A DNA stretch of 63,485 nt from an uncultured Flavobacteriales bacterium (GCA_937974275.1 CALJIF010000094.1:1-63485); one strand, 5' to 3'. Counted from the first letter of the stretch, positions 18,168-27,756 are shown. Translations and numbers: made by a program. Notes: generated by a model not told the origin, from the letters alone.

Positions 18168-20307
18168 GATTGACGTGTCCGATGTAGTAGCGTTCTTCTC
18201 CGCTGGCAATGTCGAGGAATTCAATCTTCCACACGTATACATCTTGCTGGCATTTGTTGTCTTTATAACGACCATCCCAGCCTTTGTAAATATCGCGTGA
18301 TTCGAAAATCATTTCGCCCCAACGATTGTAAATGGTGAAACGGAAATTCTCTACGCCCATAATTGCAGGCATGAAGAAATCATTCAGACCATCACCGTTT
18401 GGCGTGAACGTGTTAGGCACGTAAAAACGATGTTCGGGTAAAACTTCAATCGGAATTTGAAACGTATCCGGACAACCGTATTCATTCCAAACGTATTGTG
18501 TAATCACGTAATTACCGTATTGCCAATATACGTGAGCACCTTCGCAACCGTTGATGGTATATCCGTCACCGAAATCCAATAAACAGGAATCACCGTCAAT
18601 GCTGAAATCGGTTACACTGATGAGCGGATCAAAAATGGACACGGTTGTTTCTGATACGGCGAAGTTCGCTAATGGAGAAGGATTCACCGTAATCATGTTC
18701 GGCACATAGAATGTGTCAATCGATACACATCCGTTGGTGGTTTGAATAATCAGCATCACATCGTACACGCCCACATTGGTATACGTATGAACAGGATTGT
18801 TGTCGGTGGAAAAATTTCCATCACCAAACGACCATAAATATTGCATCGGTGTTCCGGCAACTGAACTGTCTGAAAACTGCACGGTGAAAGGATTGCAGCC
18901 AACTAAGGGCGTTGCGGCGAAGTCAGCTGTTGGCATTGGATAAACGATGACGGTATCACTAAATGTTCCTGTGCATCCGTTTTCATCCACTTGCAGCGTT
19001 ACGATATAATTTCCCGGCGATGACCACGTCACGTTTTGCGGATCTCCGATACTGGATGACGGAGGATTGGCGTTGGGACCAAACGTCCACGTTAATGTTC
19101 CATTCCCCATGAACTGTCCGCCCGCAGTGAAGTTGAAGGTGTGCCCGTCAAAACATTGTCCCGGTGGTGTTACAAATGTGGGTTGCACCGGCGGATAGAT
19201 GTAGAACGTTGTAACAGAAGTATCGGCACATGGTGAATACGGATTGCAAATCAGTGTAACATCGTAAACACCGGTATCGGGATACGTGTACGTTGGCGTT
19301 GCTAAGTTGCTGGTGTCGCCTAGTGTTGTTGGATCATCGAAGTTCCATAAATAGGAGGTAGCATTGAAGCTGGTGTTTTGGAACTGCACCACATAACCTG
19401 CACAAAAAACTGTTTGAGAAGGTACCGAACTCACGGTAAGTAACGGACAAGGCAACACGTTGAATTGAAAGTCGCGTTTGTTAACGGAAATCAAATTTCC
19501 GTTGCGGTATTCTTTCACACAAACACCTACAACCCATTGACCTTGAATGTTAGGAGTGCCCGTTAACAAACCGGTTTGCGGATCAATAGCCATTGCAGGA
19601 TTGGAGCTCATCGGGTAAGTTCCGGAATACGGTGGAGCGAATGGTACAAAAGCATACGGTGGTCCTGCCGGTGGTTGTGGCATCGGGAAAGTAGATGACG
19701 CTCCATCGTAAGGATCACATAATTCATAAGCTAGCGAATCACCATCCGGATCAGTTGCGGAATGGTCAAACACCAGCGGCGCACCCTGACAAATGAAAAT
19801 CGGAGGAAAGTTGTTGTAACGTGCGGAACTGTTGCAAATAGCGAGGTTCGCAGGAGGAATAGTAATGGTGTAGGTTGAACCAACTTGTCCCGGATTAATC
19901 AAATTTAAAATGGTGTTATTTCTGCAACAACGTTGATATGAAATAACGTGACCTCCTGCAATAGGCGGCAAGTTGACGATTGTTTGATAGATGGCTTCTT
20001 CCACACAAACGTTACCCGGTGGCGTGTAGCACGGATTGTTGATGGTAGGCGGAACCAAAGTTGATCCGGGGAATGGAATCGCTACCGAATCGATGAAGTT
20101 TCCGTTGATATCAAAAATGCCGATAACAGCGGGATTGTCGTATGCTGCTTGTCCATTCAAACAATCGCGGTACAACTTTAAAGTAATGCGATAGTTGTTG
20201 TTGCCCAGACAATCGTAGTAAATCTCACCACCAACTATATGCGTCGCCTTGACCGTCTGAAAAGACAGCAAAATTAGGAGTCCAAAAAGCAACGCCCGCG
20301 TAGGCAT
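18157..20307 (-). CDS. Secreted PKD protein with THIVGG module and T9SS type B domain
   Basis: A 716-residue exported protein whose signal peptide ends before ATHIVGG. Residues about 22-285 are the same module as in the adhesin at 3180-6338, sharing YRITLKLYRDC, QRCCRN, FDHSATDPDGDSL, IDPQTGLLTGTP and VKEYRNG. Three PKD-like domains follow (NFDDP, TFGPN, SFGDGN motifs), then another beta-rich module and a type B sorting domain (about 627-716) with FTPNGDGLNDFF, YNRWGE and GWDG. No PorP/SprF gene lies beside it. It follows the choice-of-anchor-L gene by 39 bases on the same strand, so the two may be co-expressed. Confidence 0.88.
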   Translation of the reverse strand: MPTRALLFGLLILLSFQTVKATHIVGGEIYYDCLGNNNYRITLKLYRDCLNGQAAYDNPAVIGIFDINGNFIDSVAIPFPGSTLVPPTINNPCYTPPGNVCVEEAIYQTIVNLPPIAGGHVISYQRCCRNNTILNLINPGQVGSTYTITIPPANLAICNSSARYNNFPPIFICQGAPLVFDHSATDPDGDSLAYELCDPYDGASSTFPMPQPPAGPPYAFVPFAPPYSGTYPMSSNPAMAIDPQTGLLTGTPNIQGQWVVGVCVKEYRNGNLISVNKRDFQFNVLPCPLLTVSSVPSQTVFCAGYVVQFQNTSFNATSYLWNFDDPTTLGDTSNLATPTYTYPDTGVYDVTLICNPYSPCADTSVTTFYIYPPVQPTFVTPPGQCFDGHTFNFTAGGQFMGNGTLTWTFGPNANPPSSSIGDPQNVTWSSPGNYIVTLQVDENGCTGTFSDTVIVYPMPTADFAATPLVGCNPFTVQFSDSSVAGTPMQYLWSFGDGNFSTDNNPVHTYTNVGVYDVMLIIQTTNGCVSIDTFYVPNMITVNPSPLANFAVSETTVSIFDPLISVTDFSIDGDSCLLDFGDGYTINGCEGAHVYWQYGNYVITQYVWNEYGCPDTFQIPIEVLPEHRFYVPNTFTPNGDGLNDFFMPAIMGVENFRFTIYNRWGEMIFESRDIYKGWDGRYKDNKCQQDVYVWKIEFLDIASGEERYYIGHVNLIR

Positions 20308-20346
20308 ATTCGTTTCGAAATAATACGGCGGGGGAAAGCCGTGAGT

Positions 20347-22215
20347 TTACTTGCTTCGGATAATCATGACGAACCCGGTGAGGGTTTGTCCATCCGATAA
20401 ATTTAGGATGTAATAATACGTTCCATCTGAAACACCGTCACCACCCCAATTGTTTCGATAATCCGGACTTTCGTAGATTTTATTTCCCCAACGATTGTAC
20501 ACCATTAGCGCACTGCCCGGGAAAAACTCCAATCCATAAAACACCAGAAAATCGTTCGTGCCGTCACCATTTGGTGTAAACACGTTTGGTGGAACAACAG
20601 AGCATTCGTTTACTACAAATGCAACGGTGTCACCCGACAAATTACCGCATCCGTCCACAATACCAACAAAGAACGTACCACTTGCATTTGGAGTAAAGAC
20701 ATTTACTGTTCCGTTGTTATCAGGCACGGTGTCAGGTCCGGCAATTGTAGCCCACTGATACGTGTATGGCAATGAACCGCCGGTTGCTGTTACTAAAAGC
20801 GTAACCGGTTCGCCACGACATACTTCAAAATCAGGAGTAGCAATAGCAGTTAATGCTTGCGTACTTGGTAAGAAAATCGTGATACTGTCCACTGCAGGAG
20901 CAGAACCGCACGGATCTGTTACTGTAACGGTGTAGGTGGTAGTAACACTTGGCTGCACGTTTATCGTTGCGGTCGAATCGCCCGTACTCCACGCATACGA
21001 ATAGGGTTCCACACCTCCGCTTACTGCCGGGCTCAATGTAATTGGTGTGGCATTACATAATGAAGTGTCAGGACCAAGGTCAACGGTTATCGGAAGGAAA
21101 TCGCTGAAGTAAATTTCTGCGCTATTTACACTTTGCACGCAGGGTCCGGTAACGGATGTACTCAAGGTTAAAATTTCTAATCCTTCCACGTTAAAATCTT
21201 GCACAGCATCCAAACAAATAACAATAGAATCTTCACCCGGCTGGAAAATCAACTGAGAAGGCAATGCCGGTACAAAGTCAACACCGTTGGTAGTTGTGCC
21301 GCCTACTGTTAGTTGCACGGTATCTGCCAATGCAGTACTTCCGGTTCTGGAGAAGATCAAACAGGCCTGACCGCAACCTTCATACAACGTAGAGTCGTTA
21401 TTGCTTCCGTAAGAAATTTCAGTAGAAACATTTACAGTTCCTGTGGTAAATGAACCGGCCTCAAGGAATACCCCTGCATCCACAATTCCATCTAACGCAT
21501 CTGCAATTGCTAACTTAATGTGATAGGTTTCTCCGCATTGTACCGGATAAATTGCTTGTAGCACGGTAGTGAAACCATCGTATTGAACACAAGTTCCCGG
21601 AGGGTTTTCATTATCCACGTAATACTGTGCGTTTACATTTGCGTTTACGTTTAGAGCTGTAACTGCGGTGGTTGTCTGAGGAATCAACGCAATATTCGTT
21701 GGGGCAAGGGCAACGGTAACACCACTTAACACGAATGCGAATACGTCCGCGAATCCTCCGCTTACATATTCCATGTATTCTTCAGTGCCAAACACGTAAT
21801 TGAATTTGATGGTATCCGCTTGAGGAACGAAATCGAACTCAAGTATCGCTGCATTAAATGTATTCGCGTTAGCAACGCCATTCAAGTAAGTGTCGCCGGG
21901 TTGGTTGTTATCCATGCCGGAACCTGTAGAATTATTAGGACCATGCGGACCATTACCGTTGTTCAATACAGTTCCTGTAGTCATCACAACACCACTGTCA
22001 ATTCCCAAGGGCGTAGTACCGGTCAGCCCGCCAAAAAACTGCCCAATCGCTTGCGGCGCGCCGGTGTATGTGATGTTAGAAGCCTGAACTCCGGGACCCA
22101 ACAAAACGTTGGTCACCAGCTGTTGTGGCGTTAATGTTGTGTTTGTGGTAATTTGCGCGTCTGCAGTACGAACGCCGAAAAACGTCAGCATTACTATGAA
22201 TAACCCTTTTCTCAT
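20347..22215 (-). CDS. Secreted choice-of-anchor-L protein with T9SS type B domain
   Basis: A 622-residue exported protein (signal peptide about 1-20, ending ADAQ). Residues about 25-260 match the choice-of-anchor-L domain: IDSGVVMTTG, AILEFDFVPQADTIKFNYVFGTEEY and IAIADALDGIVDAGVFLEAGSF-like motifs. A Calx-beta-like segment (about 265-370), two Ig-like modules and a type B sorting domain (FTPNGDGTNDFL, YNRWGN) follow. A second protein of this type is encoded at 58663-60933, and the two share an upstream element. The function is presumed cell-surface; no ligand can be inferred. Confidence 0.88.
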   Translation of the reverse strand: MRKGLFIVMLTFFGVRTADAQITTNTTLTPQQLVTNVLLGPGVQASNITYTGAPQAIGQFFGGLTGTTPLGIDSGVVMTTGTVLNNGNGPHGPNNSTGSGMDNNQPGDTYLNGVANANTFNAAILEFDFVPQADTIKFNYVFGTEEYMEYVSGGFADVFAFVLSGVTVALAPTNIALIPQTTTAVTALNVNANVNAQYYVDNENPPGTCVQYDGFTTVLQAIYPVQCGETYHIKLAIADALDGIVDAGVFLEAGSFTTGTVNVSTEISYGSNNDSTLYEGCGQACLIFSRTGSTALADTVQLTVGGTTTNGVDFVPALPSQLIFQPGEDSIVICLDAVQDFNVEGLEILTLSTSVTGPCVQSVNSAEIYFSDFLPITVDLGPDTSLCNATPITLSPAVSGGVEPYSYAWSTGDSTATINVQPSVTTTYTVTVTDPCGSAPAVDSITIFLPSTQALTAIATPDFEVCRGEPVTLLVTATGGSLPYTYQWATIAGPDTVPDNNGTVNVFTPNASGTFFVGIVDGCGNLSGDTVAFVVNECSVVPPNVFTPNGDGTNDFLVFYGLEFFPGSALMVYNRWGNKIYESPDYRNNWGGDGVSDGTYYYILNLSDGQTLTGFVMIIRSK

Positions 22216-22235
22216 TACAGTAAATTTAATATCAA

Positions 22236-22250
22236 TGTGTTAGCCCTAAC
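22236..22250 (-). promoter_or_regulatory. GTTAG-CTAACACA leader element, shared with 60936-60971
   Basis: On the minus strand GTTAGGGCTAACACA lies just downstream of the -7 box. GTTAG and CTAAC are inverted around two bases. The ten bases GGCTAACACA recur at the same general place before the second choice-of-anchor-L gene. Confidence 0.4.
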
Positions 22251-22252
22251 GA

Positions 22253-22283
22253 CAAATATACTGTTATCATCGACGATAACCAA
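22253..22283 (-). promoter_or_regulatory. Promoter of the choice-of-anchor-L gene with palindromic spacer
   Basis: On the minus strand TTG (22283-22281) and TATATTTG (22260-22253) are separated by 20 bases, fitting the Bacteroidota -33/-7 pattern. The spacer is almost filled by an 18-base near-palindrome at 22263-22280 (GTTATC and GATAAC arms), a typical place for a repressor site. No cognate regulator is evident. Confidence 0.5.
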
Positions 22284-22378
22284 CAATCTATTGATTAAAA
22301 TGAGGTGTTCAACGGTTGGATTGAGGTTTCCATTCCCCGTTAAAATTCTGCACCTTTACATTCCTAAAATTATCAGCT

Positions 22379-23767
22379 ATGAATGCTCATCAACAATTTA
22401 TTAATGAGAACAAGGATCGTTTCTTAAACGAACTGTTCACTTTATTACGAATTCCTTCTGTTAGCGCAGATCCGAAATACAAAAACGATGTTCTGAAAAC
22501 TGCGGAAACAGTTAAGGAATTAATGATTCAGTCCGGCGCGGACAATTGCCGTTTAATTGAAACAGATGGTTATCCTGTTGTGTATGGTGAGAAGATGATT
22601 GATCCTTCGTTACCAACTGTTTTGGTGTACGGACATTATGATGTGCAACCCCCTGATCCATTGGATTTGTGGACTTCGCCTCCATTTGAACCTACCGTTC
22701 GTAAAACCGAAATTCATCCTGACGGAGCCATTTTTGCTCGCGGTTCCTGTGATGATAAAGGACAATTTTACATGCACGTAAAAGCATTGGAAACGATGCT
22801 GAAAACCGATACATTGACGTGCAATGTGAAGTTCATGATTGAAGGTGAAGAAGAAGTTGGTTCTGCTAATTTGGGCGCATTTTTACGCAATAACAAAGAG
22901 CAATTAAAAGCTGATGTGATTTTAATTTCAGATACCTCCATTATTGCTAATGACACCCCTTCTATTGATGTAGGATTGCGTGGCTTGGCGTATATGGAAG
23001 TGGAAGTTACGGGGCCGAACCGCGATTTACATTCCGGTGTATACGGTGGTGCAGTTGCAAATCCGGTGAATATTTTATGCAAGATGATTGCGTCTTGTCA
23101 TGATGAAAATAACCACATCACGGTGGACGGTTTTTACGACAACGTAGCGGAGCTTTCGGCTGAAGAGCGCGCTGATTTGAACAAGGCGCCATTTAACATG
23201 GATGCTTACAAGAAAGATCTCGATATCAATGAAGTTTGGGGCGAGAAAGGTTACACTACTAACGAGCGCACCGGTATTCGACCAACATTAGATGTGAATG
23301 GAATCTGGGGCGGATACACAGGCGAAGGAGCTAAAACAGTATTGCCATCAAAAGCATATGCGAAAATTTCCATGCGTCTGGTGCCGAACCAAACGTCTGA
23401 AGAAATTTCTGCGAAGTTTGAGAAGCATTTTCAAAAAATCGCTCCACCATCTGTTAAAGTAAAAGTGTCGCATCATCACGGCGGAAATCCGGTGGTAGTT
23501 TCTACAACCAGCGCTGCGTTTCAGGCGGCGAGCAAAGCCATGGAAACCACTTACGGCAAGAAGCCTGTGCCAACGCGTGGCGGAGGATCCATTCCGATTG
23601 TTGCACTATTTAAATCAGAACTCGGATTGGATTCTGTGTTGTTCGGCTTTGGATTGGATACTGATGCGTTGCATTCACCGAACGAACACTACGGTATTTT
23701 TAATTATCTGAAAGGCATCGAGACAATTCCGTTGTTTTACAAGCATTATGCGGAATTGAAGAAATAA
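22379..23767 (+). CDS. M20-family dipeptidase (zinc metallopeptidase)
   Basis: A 462-residue cytoplasmic-type peptidase with no signal sequence. Metal and catalytic motifs are present in order: VYGHYDVQPP (H86, D88), GSCDDKGQ (D125 region), EGEEEVGS (E157/E158), LISDTS (D185) and a C-terminal LHSPNEHYG histidine. These match the M20 dipeptidases of the CNDP/PepV-like group, which use two zinc ions and a dimerisation lid. Length is typical. It probably cleaves dipeptides during peptide turnover. A terminator lies just downstream. Confidence 0.93.
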   Translation: MNAHQQFINENKDRFLNELFTLLRIPSVSADPKYKNDVLKTAETVKELMIQSGADNCRLIETDGYPVVYGEKMIDPSLPTVLVYGHYDVQPPDPLDLWTSPPFEPTVRKTEIHPDGAIFARGSCDDKGQFYMHVKALETMLKTDTLTCNVKFMIEGEEEVGSANLGAFLRNNKEQLKADVILISDTSIIANDTPSIDVGLRGLAYMEVEVTGPNRDLHSGVYGGAVANPVNILCKMIASCHDENNHITVDGFYDNVAELSAEERADLNKAPFNMDAYKKDLDINEVWGEKGYTTNERTGIRPTLDVNGIWGGYTGEGAKTVLPSKAYAKISMRLVPNQTSEEISAKFEKHFQKIAPPSVKVKVSHHHGGNPVVVSTTSAAFQAASKAMETTYGKKPVPTRGGGSIPIVALFKSELGLDSVLFGFGLDTDALHSPNEHYGIFNYLKGIETIPLFYKHYAELKK

Positions 23768-23789
23768 GTTAATTTTAATACCAACATAG

Positions 23790-23830
23790 GAGACTGGTGC
23801 GATTGTTGTAAGAATCTACCGGTCTCTTTT
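23790..23830 (+). terminator. Intrinsic terminator after the dipeptidase gene
   Basis: GAGACTGGT (23790-23798) pairs with ACCGGTCTC (23818-23826) over nine positions including one G-U, and TTTT follows. It ends just before the lipoprotein gene. Confidence 0.65.
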
Positions 23831-23836
23831 CATTTT

Positions 23837-24337
23837 ATGCTCATGATGCGATTAGCTGTTTTAAGTGCGTTGGTTCTGATCTTATTCGGTTCTTGTAATA
23901 TCAAGCCGATTGTTCCGGTTTCAATTACCGAGGTGAAGTTTAATAAAATTGACCCGGTTCGTGGTTTAGCAACGTTCGATATGTTTTTGGTGATTGACAA
24001 TCCGAATAATTTCTCTGTTAAAATTCATGAGATGGACATGGATGTTAAAGTTGCCGATATCCCGATGGGTAAAGTGCATATTGATGAAAAACTGAAGATT
24101 AAACGAAAGTCAAAATTGCCATACAAAGTTTCTGTGAGTGGTCAGATTATGAATGTGATTTTAAATATTCCGAAATTACTGCAGGCGCTCTCTACCAAAA
24201 AAGCAGACGTTGCGGTTGCCGGAAAAGTTACTGCCGGAGCACTTGGCGTGAAAAGAACATTCGAGGTAAGCATGAATCAGCCTCAGGTTAAAGCAGAGCA
24301 GAATAAACCCGGAGGAAGTTTAGTTAATACGAAATAG
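23837..24337 (+). CDS. LEA type 2-like lipoprotein
   Basis: A 166-residue protein with a lipoprotein signal: the lipobox LFGSC puts the modified cysteine at about residue 20. The ATG at 23846 gives the more compact signal peptide and may be the true start. The mature part (IKPIVPVSITEVKFNKID, then FDMFLVIDNPNNFSVKI) resembles the LEA type 2 / WHy beta-sandwich domain found in many Bacteroidota lipoproteins. It should be anchored in the outer or inner membrane. Its function is unknown. The 3' end overlaps the convergent MtfA-like gene by 14 bases. Confidence 0.8.
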   Translation: MLMMRLAVLSALVLILFGSCNIKPIVPVSITEVKFNKIDPVRGLATFDMFLVIDNPNNFSVKIHEMDMDVKVADIPMGKVHIDEKLKIKRKSKLPYKVSVSGQIMNVILNIPKLLQALSTKKADVAVAGKVTAGALGVKRTFEVSMNQPQVKAEQNKPGGSLVNTK

Positions 24338-25694
24338 CTATTCCTGTTCGTACTCGGAGACCAAGCAACCCGCGTTGAAATTCGTAGATGACCGTATTTT
24401 CTCGATGTATATCCGGCAATTCCCTGGTTTCTAAATATAGTAATTGCGGGTAGTTATTGAAACGCTCGGTATTAAGTTCCAGGTCCAAATCATATTTTAC
24501 CACTTGTTTTAGATTCGACCTTCTGGAGTATGTATAAACGGCTTCATAGGTGTAGTTGACAAGTTTGTATTCTTCTAGTTGCCTTGTTCCTTCAACTAAA
24601 TAATTGTTATTAACAGCGAAAAAGATATTTGCAATAAGTACACTTATACCCAGACGATAGATCATCGTTGTTAGCGCTAATAGTTTCTGCTTCTTAAAGT
24701 ATCGATGCCAACCCAATTGCAACAGGAACAGTAGCCCAACCGTTACCACAACAACCCACATGGTAACTTCTACGTATCTCGTCTGAACATATAAAATGAT
24801 AAGGGCGCATATTCCAACTCCGCCAATAAAAACTTGAGGAATTGCCTTTTTTCGCTGTTCTCTGAATGCAACATGTTGATCACGTTGTGGTGCAAATGAA
24901 TCAAGAGTCAACGGATCGAAACGTAAGAAGTGACAAAGCAAGTTGTATATCTCAGGATGTAAATCGCGAAGTAATTGTGGTGATTCGCAGAAAGCTTCGC
25001 ACGACAAACAGAAAATGGTTTGAGCGCTTTCGGATCCGGTGAGTCGAAACAGTCGTACCTTGGCATTTATATTATTAGGGGCAAGCTTCGATATATCACG
25101 TTGCCAGTTCCGCAGTAAGCTTGTTAATAATGGATCGTCTTTATCGTATTTGGTAATGCCTTTATATAGTGCAAGAGCCCATCCATAATAGGACGTCGAA
25201 TTTCCGTCAGTTTCGTCATTCCATCCTTCAACAAGCGAACGATATGCAAACACAAGACCTTCTTTTCTTAGAAAAGCCGCGCTCTTTTCCCGGCCCGTAT
25301 TCATTACAAGTACTTCATTTATTGAAGGGTAACGGTATTCCGGATGTCCAAAGGTCAGGTGCACGGCATCGCAAACCAGACGCGTTCGCTCCGCAGTGGT
25401 CAAATCAACTCTAACCGTGTTTATTTCAACGTCATAGTGCATGTTCAGCACGCGTTCCATGAAGTACTGTTTTAATTCTTCAGGGAGTGATTTGTAAAAT
25501 GGGTGTGACTTAATTTCTGTTCGTGTTTGTTCGAGAAATAACTTAACACGAGTTGAATTAAGTCGGGCATTTATCTTAAACCAGAAACCGGGATAACCAT
25601 AAAGCGGATGCTGTCGGAGTTTATAGTTCTGATGCCAGATTGGGGTTCCAACCAATATCATCAAAACAATTACGATAATAAAATCAACTTGCAT
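24324..25694 (-). CDS. MtfA-like (M90) membrane protein lacking the HExxH zinc motif
   Basis: A 456-residue protein with one N-terminal membrane segment (about 3-19) and two to three more near residues 286-303, 311-327 and 345-360. Residues about 45-262 follow the layout of MtfA/M90 zinc peptidases: LTFGHPEY, INEVLVMN, SLVEGWNDETDG, LLRNWQRDISKL, and an EAFCESPQLLRDLHPEIY block like the MtfA EAFFE-P-L---P-LY block. Where the family has HExxH, this protein reads YGWAL (Y170-L174), so both histidines and the glutamate are missing. It is therefore probably a non-catalytic relative. The C-terminal ~90 residues after the last membrane segment are unassigned. It is divergent from the DUF255 gene and ends inside the convergent lipoprotein gene. 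Confidence 0.7.
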   Translation of the reverse strand: MQVDFIIVIVLMILVGTPIWHQNYKLRQHPLYGYPGFWFKINARLNSTRVKLFLEQTRTEIKSHPFYKSLPEELKQYFMERVLNMHYDVEINTVRVDLTTAERTRLVCDAVHLTFGHPEYRYPSINEVLVMNTGREKSAAFLRKEGLVFAYRSLVEGWNDETDGNSTSYYGWALALYKGITKYDKDDPLLTSLLRNWQRDISKLAPNNINAKVRLFRLTGSESAQTIFCLSCEAFCESPQLLRDLHPEIYNLLCHFLRFDPLTLDSFAPQRDQHVAFREQRKKAIPQVFIGGVGICALIILYVQTRYVEVTMWVVVVTVGLLFLLQLGWHRYFKKQKLLALTTMIYRLGISVLIANIFFAVNNNYLVEGTRQLEEYKLVNYTYEAVYTYSRRSNLKQVVKYDLDLELNTERFNNYPQLLYLETRELPDIHRENTVIYEFQRGLLGLRVRTGIAISY

Positions 25695-25699
25695 CTGGG

Positions 25700-25707
25700 T
25701 ATCTTTG
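25700..25707 (+). promoter_or_regulatory. -7 box TATCTTTG before the DUF255 protein gene
   Basis: A perfect TAnnTTTG in the 40-base divergent gap, 27 bases before the ATG at 25735. No -33 TTG is present at the normal distance. Confidence 0.45.
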
Positions 25708-25734
25708 ATGCAGCAATATTAAAATTATTTTTAA

Positions 25735-27756
25735 ATGTCTCAGCAACAGCCTAACGCACTCATACACGAGTCAAGCCCGTACCTATTGCAACATGCCTAC
25801 AATCCTGTACAATGGTTGCCGTGGGGCGAAGCGACGTTGCAAAAGGCCCGAGCAGAACAAAAGTTGATACTGGTAAGTGTCGGATATTCCGCATGCCACT
25901 GGTGCCACGTCATGGAACACGAGTCGTTCGAAGATGAAAAGGTAGCTCGCATCATGAATGATCATTTTATCTGCATTAAAGTTGATCGTGAAGAACGTCC
26001 GGATATTGACCAGGTGTACATGACTGCCGTGCAGCTGATGACAGGTCATGGAGGCTGGCCACTTAATTGTTTCACCTTGCCTGATGGTCGTCCATTGTAT
26101 GGTGGTACTTATTTTCCGAAACAACGGTGGATTGAAATTCTCATCAATTTGGCGGAATTGTGGAAGAACGATCCGGAAAAGTGTATGCAATACGCTACTG
26201 ATTTAACGCAGGGCGTGAATAATGTAGAGCGATACATCAAGCAGGACGGTGATGCAAAATTGGATATCAATATTCCGCTGCTTTCCTGGGAACATTGGAA
26301 TACGCGTATTGATCAGTCGGAAGGCGGACCTAATCGTGCTCCGAAATTTCCATTGCCGAACAATTACGCGTTCTTGTTGCATCTGTATAGTTTAACCAAG
26401 AATGAAGCAGCATTGCGTCAAACGGAATTAACGTTGCAGAAAATGGCTGACGGCGGAATTTACGATCAGGTAGGCGGAGGATTTGCACGTTATTCCACCG
26501 ATATGATGTGGAAGGTGCCGCATTTTGAAAAGATGTTGTACGACAATGCGCAACTGGTGAGTGTGTACGCCGACGCTTATCGGTTAACGAACAATGCCGA
26601 GTATGCACGAATAGTGCGTCATACTTTAAAATACATTGCGCGTGAAATGACAACTCCGGAAGGTGCGTTTTATTCAGCGCAGGATGCCGACTCGGAAGGA
26701 GTTGAAGGAAAGTTTTACACCTGGAAGAAAGAGGAATTAGAATCGGAGCTGGGCGATGATTTCAAATGGTTCGCCGATTTGTATAATGTGAACAGCATCG
26801 GTTATTGGGAAGATGAGGTGTATATTTTATTAAAACGGGAATCGTTGAATGCAGTGGCTCCGCGATATGGTTTCACGTTATCTGAGTTGGAAAGCAAGGT
26901 GGAGAAAGTGATGCAGCATTTGTACGATGTGCGATCACGACGCGTGTGGCCGGGACTGGATGATAAAATTTTAACGTCATGGAATGCTTTGATGATTCGC
27001 GGTTATGCTGATGCGTGGCTGGCATTGGGCGATGATGAATATAAATTGGCCGCATTGAAATGTGCACGGTTTATAGAAGGCAATGTGCGACGTGATGACG
27101 GCGGGTTATTTCATACCTGGAAAAATGGAAAAGCAACGGTGAATGGTTTTCTGGAAGATTATGCCGCGGTGATTGATGCGTATATCGCACTACACACTAT
27201 TACCGCAGATACCGATTGGCTGCTTCGTGCACGCGATTATACCCATTATGTACTCACGCATTTCGGTGATGACAAATCCGACTTGTTGTTTTTTACTTCA
27301 GATCTCGATCCGGCGTTGGTGGCGAGGAAGTACGAAGTATCGGATAATGTGATACCGGCTTCGAATTCCATCATGGCACATAATCTGTTGACATTGGGCT
27401 TAATCTTCGGAGAAAGTTCATGGATTGAACGTGCACGACGCATGACGGCCGTATTTATTAAAGAAATGACCGGTTACGGAGAAGGTTATTCGAATTGGCT
27501 GAAACTGTTGCTGCGCTTGACATACCCGGCATATGAAGTGGCCATTGTTGGTAACCATGTTGATAAGATCATGGCGGAGTTCCGGCAGTATTACCGTCCA
27601 AATCAAATATTTGCAGGTAGCGCAAATGCGAGTGAGGTGCCGCTGTTGCAGCATCGTTATCAAACCGGCAAAACGTTAATCTACGTATGTAAAGATTTTT
27701 CGTGTCAGCGGCCGGTGAAAACCGTTGCAGAAGCGGTATCGTTAATCGATCAATAA
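25735..27756 (+). CDS. DUF255 thioredoxin-domain protein (YyaL/SSP411-like)
   Basis: A 673-residue protein. The N-terminal ~170 residues form a thioredoxin-like DUF255 domain with CHWC at residues 54-57 and the flanking motifs NPVQW, SVGYSACHWCHVMEHESF and VDREERPDIDQVYM. The remainder resembles an (alpha/alpha)6 barrel of the glycosidase/epimerase type (GGIYDQVGGGFARYS, WKVPHFEKMLYDNAQL, GLDDKILTSWNALM). This architecture is widespread and lacks a firm biochemical role. No signal peptide is present. The next gene starts one base after the stop. Confidence 0.92.
   Translation: MSQQQPNALIHESSPYLLQHAYNPVQWLPWGEATLQKARAEQKLILVSVGYSACHWCHVMEHESFEDEKVARIMNDHFICIKVDREERPDIDQVYMTAVQLMTGHGGWPLNCFTLPDGRPLYGGTYFPKQRWIEILINLAELWKNDPEKCMQYATDLTQGVNNVERYIKQDGDAKLDINIPLLSWEHWNTRIDQSEGGPNRAPKFPLPNNYAFLLHLYSLTKNEAALRQTELTLQKMADGGIYDQVGGGFARYSTDMMWKVPHFEKMLYDNAQLVSVYADAYRLTNNAEYARIVRHTLKYIAREMTTPEGAFYSAQDADSEGVEGKFYTWKKEELESELGDDFKWFADLYNVNSIGYWEDEVYILLKRESLNAVAPRYGFTLSELESKVEKVMQHLYDVRSRRVWPGLDDKILTSWNALMIRGYADAWLALGDDEYKLAALKCARFIEGNVRRDDGGLFHTWKNGKATVNGFLEDYAAVIDAYIALHTITADTDWLLRARDYTHYVLTHFGDDKSDLLFFTSDLDPALVARKYEVSDNVIPASNSIMAHNLLTLGLIFGESSWIERARRMTAVFIKEMTGYGEGYSNWLKLLLRLTYPAYEVAIVGNHVDKIMAEFRQYYRPNQIFAGSANASEVPLLQHRYQTGKTLIYVCKDFSCQRPVKTVAEAVSLIDQ

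Noticed and set aside
20318..20336. Hairpin between the two type B genes at 20308-20346
   Set aside because: Only about five base pairs with a C-rich loop and no T tract, so not convincing as a terminator.
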